Assembly: GCF_001870515.1 (NCBI RefSeq)
Contig: NZ_MDGT01000003.1
Span: forward strand, 450,151-514,150
Reading direction: 5' to 3'
DNA length: 64,000 nt
From: Idiomarina sp. MD25a
GTDB taxonomy: Bacteria > Pseudomonadota > Gammaproteobacteria > Enterobacterales > Alteromonadaceae
Position numbers and translations under genes: made by a program. This document shows, piece by piece, positions 58,828 through 64,000 of this stretch. Below the pieces are notes generated by a model. It had not been told where the DNA came from. It saw only the letters and a list, made by a program, of their open reading frames with translations, and did not search any database. The stretch's first letter is position 1. Every line of letters begins with the position of its first letter.

Positions 58828-60950
58828 AAAAATTGAGTGTTTATACACTGACCATGGCTGCGTTAGGTTATTTACCCAACTTGTCTGCGCAAGATATCAG
58901 TGCCGATCGTATCTATCAGCCTACGCAATCCGATATCGGTGGTGCGGGTTTGATGCAAACCCCGACCGGACGAATGAACCGCGATGGTGAGTTCTCGGTA
59001 CTTTACTACGATAACGATGAATACCGTCGCATGGCGTTGAGTCTCCAGTTGTTCCCGTGGCTGGAGTCAACCATTCGCTATACCGACGTAAGAACGCGCT
59101 TATACAGCGACTCAGAAGGTTTTAGTGGCGACCAAACCTACAAAGACCGGGGGCTTGATGTAAAGTTTAGACTGTTAGAAGAAAGCCGTTGGCTACCCGA
59201 AACCAGTTTAGGCTTACGCGATATCGCCGGAACCGGGCAATTTGCATCCGAGTACATTGCGGCAAGCAAGCGCTTTGGCCCTGTCGATGTCACTTTAGGT
59301 ATCGGTTGGGGCTACTTAGGACGCTCAGGCAATATCGATAACCCGTTGTGCGATATAGCGGATCGTTTTTGTGATCGTGCCAACGAGCTTAGCGGGCAAG
59401 GCGGTGAATTCGAAATTGGCGACTGGTTTACCGGTAACGCAGGCTTATTTGGTGGGATCGAGTACCAAACGCCCTGGGACCCGCTCATTGTCAAAGTCGA
59501 ATACGATGCCAACGACTTCTCGCGTGAGTCGTCGCGTACGCCCATCATTCAGGACTCCCACTGGAACTATGGTTTACATTATCGGGTGAATGATAACGTC
59601 AACCTCAAGTTGAGTTACGAGCGGGGCAATACCTGGATGTTCGGGTTTAGCTTCCGTACCAACTTTGACGATATGACGCAATACAAGCGCACCGATCCGA
59701 TACCGGCACCCACCGAGCCAAAACTCACCTCAATGGATCAGCTGGACACCGATGAGTTACGCAGCAAGTTGCGTAAAGCCAGTGGCTTTTACCTGAAGCG
59801 CTTTTACCTCAGCGATAACGGTAAAAAAGTCACGTTAGTGGGTAACCAAAGCCGCTATCGCTATGAAACCATGAGCCTGGATAGAGCCGCAGCGGTGCTG
59901 GCTAATTATTTACCTGCTGCGGTCACCCAGTATCAATTTGTCGATGATGTGCTCGGCATGCCTATCGCCCAAGTGAATGTCGATGCGCCCACCTTTAAAC
60001 GAGCATTTTACCGCGCCGACTTTACCACGCGCTACAAAGATAGCTACCAACTGGTTAACGTTAATCAAGATGATGACGACCAACTGTTGTTTGAGCGCGC
60101 CAGTGAACTGGGGCTACCCGATATCGGTTTCCGTCCCTTCTTAGAGCAGTCTTTTGGTGGGCCCGAGGCGTTCTACATGTACAAGCTGCGCATGGACGGC
60201 TATTTTAATTGGGTGCCTACCGAGAACTTCTTAGTCAATGGTGTAATCAGTGGCACCATCGTCGATAATTACGATAAATTTAATTATCTCGTTGAGGACG
60301 GCGAAGCACCGTTGCCGCGCGTGCGAACCTATGTGCGTGAATATTCAACGCAATCGGACATTGTACTCACACGTGCACAGGGTACCTATGTCAAAGAGTG
60401 GCAAGACAATCTTTACAGCTCCTTTTACGGTGGGTATCTTGAGCGCATGTTTGGCGGTATCGGGACCGAATGGCTCTATCGCCCGCTCGATAAACCGTGG
60501 GCGGTGGGTGTCGATATCAATTATGCGCGCCAACGTAGCTTCGAAAATCATCTCGGATTTAGAGATTACGACGTGCTAACCGGGCATTTAACGGGTTATC
60601 TGCGCACGGATTATTTCTTTGACAACACACTGTTGACCGTGTCGGCAGGGCGTTTCCTTGCAAAAGACTGGGGTGTGAACGTCAAATTTGAGAAGAAATT
60701 TGATTCAGGTATTATCGTCGGCGCTTTTGCGGCGAAGACAAACGTATCAGCGGAAGAGTTTGGTGAGGGGAGCTTCAATAAAGGCTTCTTTATCAGTATC
60801 CCGTTTGATCTATTACAAATTAACCACAGCACCGGTCGAGGCGCCATTGGATGGACGCCGCTCACCCGTGATGGTGGACAAATGTTGCAACGCGCAGCGC
60901 ATTTATATGGTATTACCGATGCGCGTAGCCGGTTTTATAATGAGTGGTAA
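58824..60950 (+). CDS. yjbH: YjbH/GfcD-family outer-membrane protein
   Basis: This 708-residue outer-membrane barrel protein has a signal peptide (MKKLSVYTLTMAALGYLPNLSAQ). It begins with the family motif QSDIGGAGLMQTPTGRMNRDGEFSVLYYDNDEYRRMALSLQLFPWLESTIRYTD. Many amphipathic strands follow, a region YKDRGLDVKFRLLEE...LPETSLGLRDIAGTGQFASEY..., and a C-terminal ISIPFDLLQINHSTGRGAIGWTPLTRDGGQML. E. coli GfcD/YjbH of similar length is required for polysaccharide export or surface attachment. It is coupled by ATGA to the preceding gene. Confidence 0.87.
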   Translation: MKKLSVYTLTMAALGYLPNLSAQDISADRIYQPTQSDIGGAGLMQTPTGRMNRDGEFSVLYYDNDEYRRMALSLQLFPWLESTIRYTDVRTRLYSDSEGFSGDQTYKDRGLDVKFRLLEESRWLPETSLGLRDIAGTGQFASEYIAASKRFGPVDVTLGIGWGYLGRSGNIDNPLCDIADRFCDRANELSGQGGEFEIGDWFTGNAGLFGGIEYQTPWDPLIVKVEYDANDFSRESSRTPIIQDSHWNYGLHYRVNDNVNLKLSYERGNTWMFGFSFRTNFDDMTQYKRTDPIPAPTEPKLTSMDQLDTDELRSKLRKASGFYLKRFYLSDNGKKVTLVGNQSRYRYETMSLDRAAAVLANYLPAAVTQYQFVDDVLGMPIAQVNVDAPTFKRAFYRADFTTRYKDSYQLVNVNQDDDDQLLFERASELGLPDIGFRPFLEQSFGGPEAFYMYKLRMDGYFNWVPTENFLVNGVISGTIVDNYDKFNYLVEDGEAPLPRVRTYVREYSTQSDIVLTRAQGTYVKEWQDNLYSSFYGGYLERMFGGIGTEWLYRPLDKPWAVGVDINYARQRSFENHLGFRDYDVLTGHLTGYLRTDYFFDNTLLTVSAGRFLAKDWGVNVKFEKKFDSGIIVGAFAAKTNVSAEEFGEGSFNKGFFISIPFDLLQINHSTGRGAIGWTPLTRDGGQMLQRAAHLYGITDARSRFYNEW

Positions 60951-60968
60951 GGACAAATAAGGTAGCAC

Positions 60969-61301
60969 ATGAATAAGTTAGCGCTAATAGGGGTGCTCGT
61001 ATTAGGTATGAGCGGCTGTGCAAGCCAACCCGAAAAAGATAACAACAGTGATTGGCAGGGCACTCACCAAAGTATCGATTATATTTTATCACCTAACTAT
61101 GATGCCATCGCTAGCGCCGTGCCAGGACAGTCACTCAGTTTAACTACGCGCAGCCAACGCAACTATAACGTAACTATCGTTAAACGATATTTCGCAGCGA
61201 GCGGACGCGAGTGCCTCGAGGCCGAGACGCAAACCAATACGGTGGTGTTGTGTGACTACCGCACTGAATGGGGGTTGAGTCGTGCCTTTGAGCAGTTTTA
61301 G
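60969..61301 (+). CDS. Small lipoprotein, surface-antigen-like, unknown role
   Basis: This 110-residue lipoprotein has the lipobox MSGC18. The mature part carries a beta-rich segment VKRYFAASGRECLEAETQTNTVVLCDYRTEWGLSRAF with two Cys that could form a disulfide. The SGRxCxE...C pattern recalls 17-kDa surface antigen/DVU3141-type lipoproteins, but this is only a resemblance. It lies 18 bp after yjbH, in the polysaccharide locus and on the same strand, which suggests a joint role. It is not part of the E. coli gfc or yjb operons. Confidence 0.65.
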   Translation: MNKLALIGVLVLGMSGCASQPEKDNNSDWQGTHQSIDYILSPNYDAIASAVPGQSLSLTTRSQRNYNVTIVKRYFAASGRECLEAETQTNTVVLCDYRTEWGLSRAFEQF

Positions 61302-61406
61302 CAGCGCTTTAACTAGTTTCTAAAGCACGGTGCGAGTGGTAAACTACAAAAAGTTTAACGAGTGAGTAATGAAAACGATAGATAGTATGGTTAACAGGGG
61401 CAGCAA

Positions 61407-63197
61407 ATGAAAGGAACAAAACAAGGCATCGCAGCGCTGCTTTTGTCGTTAGTGAGCGTAACCGCTTCGGCTCAAAGTATCTCCGACTTGACACCCGAGC
61501 AACGCGAACAGCTTGAACAACGTATGGGTGTGACTGCTTCAGATTCAAACCAAACGCCTACCTCGGATATGTCGCAGAGCCAAGTGTTTGGTGATGTCGA
61601 TCCGCGTTCGCCGCTTTCGACCCAATTTGCCGAACAGCAGGTGCGTAGTAGCTGGAGCACGGGCACATACGGTCCGGTGATGGAAGAAATGCTGTCGCCC
61701 GAAGAACGCAACCAAATTCGTCCGTTCGGGGCCGAAGTATTTGACGGGGGCTTTCGTGTAAAACGCTCAGATGGCCTTAATCCACAGTACCGCATTTTGC
61801 CCGGTGATCAAATTACCTTGCGTGTATGGGGAGCTACGGAAGTCGACTCGGTGCTTTCTGTCGATGCGCAAGGCTTTGTTTTTATTCCTTCAGTCGGGCC
61901 CGTACAAGTTCAAGGTGTCACGGCTGCTCAGCTTAATTCAGTGATAACATCCGCGATTAAAACGACCTACCCTAAGAATGTGAACGTCTATACTAATGTA
62001 CAAGGTGTGCAACCTGTTGGTGTGATGGTCTCGGGTTTTGTCGAACGTCCCGGCAAATATGCAGGCGTGCCCAGTGACTCAATTCTTTACTTTTTAGACC
62101 AAGCGTCAGGTATCGATAACAAGCTAGGTTCATTTCGTAACATCGATTTAATCCGCAATGGCGAAGTTATCAAAACCTTTGACCTGTACGATTTCCTCAT
62201 TGATGGCGAGCTTAATCAGCCACAACTGCAAGAGGGTGACACTCTGTTAGTCAAATCGCGCGGTCCACAAGTCACCGTTTATGGCGATGTTGGGCGTGCT
62301 TACCATTACGAGTTAAAATCCGAAGGTGTTAAAGGTCGTAGAATAGAGTCATTAGCCCGCTTAAACCCAGGCGTATCGCATGCACTCGTGGTGGGCACAC
62401 GCATGGGTAACCCTGTAGCAGACTACGTCACCATTGATCAGTTCGCCGATGAGTCGCTAGCCGATGGCGATGAGATTGCATTCTTTGCCGATAAGCGTGC
62501 CGATCAAATCGTGGTGCAAGTCGAGGGTAAATATTTAGGTCAGTCGTATTTTGTATTGCCTAAAAACGCGCGATTGATGGAATTCTTAAATACAGTCGCC
62601 GTGGACCCACAAGAAACCGACTACAAAAACATCTCGATTCGACGTCAAAGCGTTGCCGAACGACAAAAGAAAGCGTTAGAAGAAAGTTTAAACCGCTTAG
62701 AGCAAACTTATTTAGGTGCGCCTTCGTCAACGGCGGAGGAAGCCTCTGTGCGCGCTCAAGAAGCTAAATTAATTAGTGAGTTTGTGCAAAAGGCAAGAAA
62801 TGTGAAGCCGAGTGGGCGTTTGGTCGTCAGTAACGATAACCAACTCGTCGATATTCGACTGCAACATGGCGATGTCGTGACACTGCCGGCTAAAACCGAC
62901 TCAGTACTCGTGAGTGGCGAGGTTTATGTGCCACAATCCGCCGTGTATGTTGATGGCAAGTCGGTTGAGGAGTACATCAATGGAGCGGGTGGATTTACTC
63001 AGCGTGCGAACGAAGATCGCATATTGATCGTCCGCCAAAACGGTGAAGTGATTGAATCAGATAACACCGATTTGCGTCCGGGGGATGAGGTGCTGGTGCT
63101 GCCTGCGGTCAGCTCGAAGAACTTACAAGTCGCGCAGTCAATTACACAAATCATCTACCAGATTGCCGTGGCAACCAAGGTGGCGTTGGATCTCTAA
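61407..63197 (+). CDS. kpsD: KpsD-family capsule polysaccharide export protein
   Basis: This 596-residue protein has a type I signal peptide (about 1-22, VTASA-QSIS) and no lipobox, as KpsD and unlike Wza. The polysaccharide export domain reads NPQYRILPGDQITLRVWG...GFVFIPSVGPVQVQGV, with SLBB domains after it. The stretch SIRRQSVAERQKKALEESLNRLEQTYLG...STAEEASVRAQEAKLISEFVQKAR is closely similar to E. coli KpsD. It forms the periplasmic/outer-membrane conduit for ABC-exported capsule. Its stop directly abuts the kpsM-like ATG. Confidence 0.9.
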   Translation: MKGTKQGIAALLLSLVSVTASAQSISDLTPEQREQLEQRMGVTASDSNQTPTSDMSQSQVFGDVDPRSPLSTQFAEQQVRSSWSTGTYGPVMEEMLSPEERNQIRPFGAEVFDGGFRVKRSDGLNPQYRILPGDQITLRVWGATEVDSVLSVDAQGFVFIPSVGPVQVQGVTAAQLNSVITSAIKTTYPKNVNVYTNVQGVQPVGVMVSGFVERPGKYAGVPSDSILYFLDQASGIDNKLGSFRNIDLIRNGEVIKTFDLYDFLIDGELNQPQLQEGDTLLVKSRGPQVTVYGDVGRAYHYELKSEGVKGRRIESLARLNPGVSHALVVGTRMGNPVADYVTIDQFADESLADGDEIAFFADKRADQIVVQVEGKYLGQSYFVLPKNARLMEFLNTVAVDPQETDYKNISIRRQSVAERQKKALEESLNRLEQTYLGAPSSTAEEASVRAQEAKLISEFVQKARNVKPSGRLVVSNDNQLVDIRLQHGDVVTLPAKTDSVLVSGEVYVPQSAVYVDGKSVEEYINGAGGFTQRANEDRILIVRQNGEVIESDNTDLRPGDEVLVLPAVSSKNLQVAQSITQIIYQIAVATKVALDL

Positions 63198-64000
63198 ATG
63201 AAAGACCAGAATCCAGCAAATACGGTGCGAAGCCCTTATTTAGTGGCGTGGCACGTTTGGTCAGCGTTGTTTATGCGTGAGTTTGTCTCGCGCATGACGA
63301 CGGACCGCTTTGCGCCGGTGTGGTTGTTTCTGCAGCCTATTTTGCATATCGTTATTTTGGTCGCAGTGCGAGACTTCATTGGCCGAGGCAGACTGATACC
63401 GGGCGCTGAATTTATTCCTTGGTTGGTTATTGGAATAACGACATACATTATGTTTCGAACCCTCTGGATACAGGGTATGAACGCGATCCAATCAAATAAG
63501 GCATTGTTCGCTTATCGTCAGGTACACCCAGCCGACACCGTGTTGGTGCGCTGCGCCATGGAAGCAAAGCTACAAGCTTTTGTTTTAATGATTATGGTGT
63601 TTATGTTCACTGGGCTGGGCCATGAGATGATACCCGATGCGCCACTAGAAGCGGTCGAAGTGCTACTAGCGATGACCCTACTAGGCTTAGGAATGGGGTT
63701 AATGACATCGGTCATGGTGACCTTTTTTCCTGAGTCAGCGAAAATTGTGAATTTGATCTCATTGCCGTTGTACTTTTTATCAGGCGTTATTTTACCGATA
63801 CAATTTATGCCTCACGGTATTCAGGAATTTCTATTATACAACCCACTACTTCATGCGGTTGAGCTTATCCGAGCAGAATTTTTTAGCACGTATCATCCGG
63901 TGCGAGGCGTGAGTCTCTGGTACGTCTATCAGTGGGCCATTTGCACGATATTGTTTGGCTTGGCACTGCATGTGAAGTTTAAGATAAGAATGGTGGCGCG
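63198..64000 (+). CDS. kpsM: KpsM/Wzm-like ABC-2 capsule export permease, truncated by window end
   Basis: The frame opens at the ATG right after the kpsD stop and stays open to the window edge (267 codons). It encodes MKDQNPANTVRSPYLVAWHV, then FMREFVSRMTTDRFAPVWLFLQP, the ABC-2 permease entry motif. About six membrane helices follow, ending with PLYFLSGVILPIQFMPHGIQEFLLYNPLLHAVELIRAEFF and a final helix. This matches group 2 capsule transporters, whose E. coli member is 258 residues, so the gene probably ends within a few codons. Its ATPase partner kpsT is expected next but lies outside. Confidence 0.88.
   Translation, partial: MKDQNPANTVRSPYLVAWHVWSALFMREFVSRMTTDRFAPVWLFLQPILHIVILVAVRDFIGRGRLIPGAEFIPWLVIGITTYIMFRTLWIQGMNAIQSNKALFAYRQVHPADTVLVRCAMEAKLQAFVLMIMVFMFTGLGHEMIPDAPLEAVEVLLAMTLLGLGMGLMTSVMVTFFPESAKIVNLISLPLYFLSGVILPIQFMPHGIQEFLLYNPLLHAVELIRAEFFSTYHPVRGVSLWYVYQWAICTILFGLALHVKFKIRMVA

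Noticed and set aside
61340-61357. Dyad TAAACT-N6-AGTTTA before kpsD
   Set aside because: Short, AT-rich and with no promoter at a convincing distance; reported here only for the record.

Overview
The window is a chromosomal segment of a gammaproteobacterium. The order trmJ-iscR-iscS, ndk-rlmN-pilF-rodZ-ispG-hisS-yfgM-bamB-der, hslO-hslR next to a gspC-N operon, xseA-guaB-guaA and tadA...mltF...purL is typical of the class. The Oar-like TonB-dependent receptors, the homoserine O-acyltransferase/sulfhydrylase pathway and the GlyGly-CTERM protease point to marine Alteromonadales, most likely an Idiomarinaceae-type organism (inference). No tRNA, rRNA, CRISPR array, insertion sequence or prophage was seen.

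Layout. 1-2558: end of trmJ, an IscR-controlled iscR-iscS pair without iscU, then convergent msrA. 2642-11895: a long housekeeping block (ndk, rlmN, a short pilF, rodZ with a 9-bp tandem repeat, ispG, hisS, yfgM, bamB, der) closed by a bidirectional terminator. 11915-13143: hslR-hslO, leftward. 13184-24531: a complete gspC-to-gspN type II secretion operon. 24637-27791: mscS, then leftward metX-metY behind a promoter that carries MetJ boxes. 27838-32377: xseA (possibly leaderless), guaB, guaA. 32449-35316: a dCACHE/PAS histidine kinase and a stand-alone receiver protein.

35323-43484 is the most interesting accessory region. It holds a secreted endonuclease/exonuclease/phosphatase-family enzyme and two tandem, paralogous Oar-like TonB-dependent receptors. 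Both receptors have a PhoB-type box placed 10 bp from a -10 hexamer, and a three-repeat Pho-like array lies upstream of the enzyme. I read this as a phosphate-starvation scavenging island.

43555-53115: an NhaC-family antiporter, convergent tadA, a secreted M20 amidohydrolase coupled to mltF, rfaH, an unlisted 47-residue highly basic small protein with a strong ribosome-binding site and its own UUCG-loop terminator, and purL. 53203-56670: a small outer-membrane barrel protein and a large secreted reprolysin-like metalloprotease ending in a GlyGly-CTERM signal, a plausible type II secretion cargo. 56884-64000: a surface-polysaccharide locus joining a yjbEFGH/gfcABCD-like set to group-2-capsule-type kpsD and kpsM; it runs off the right edge.
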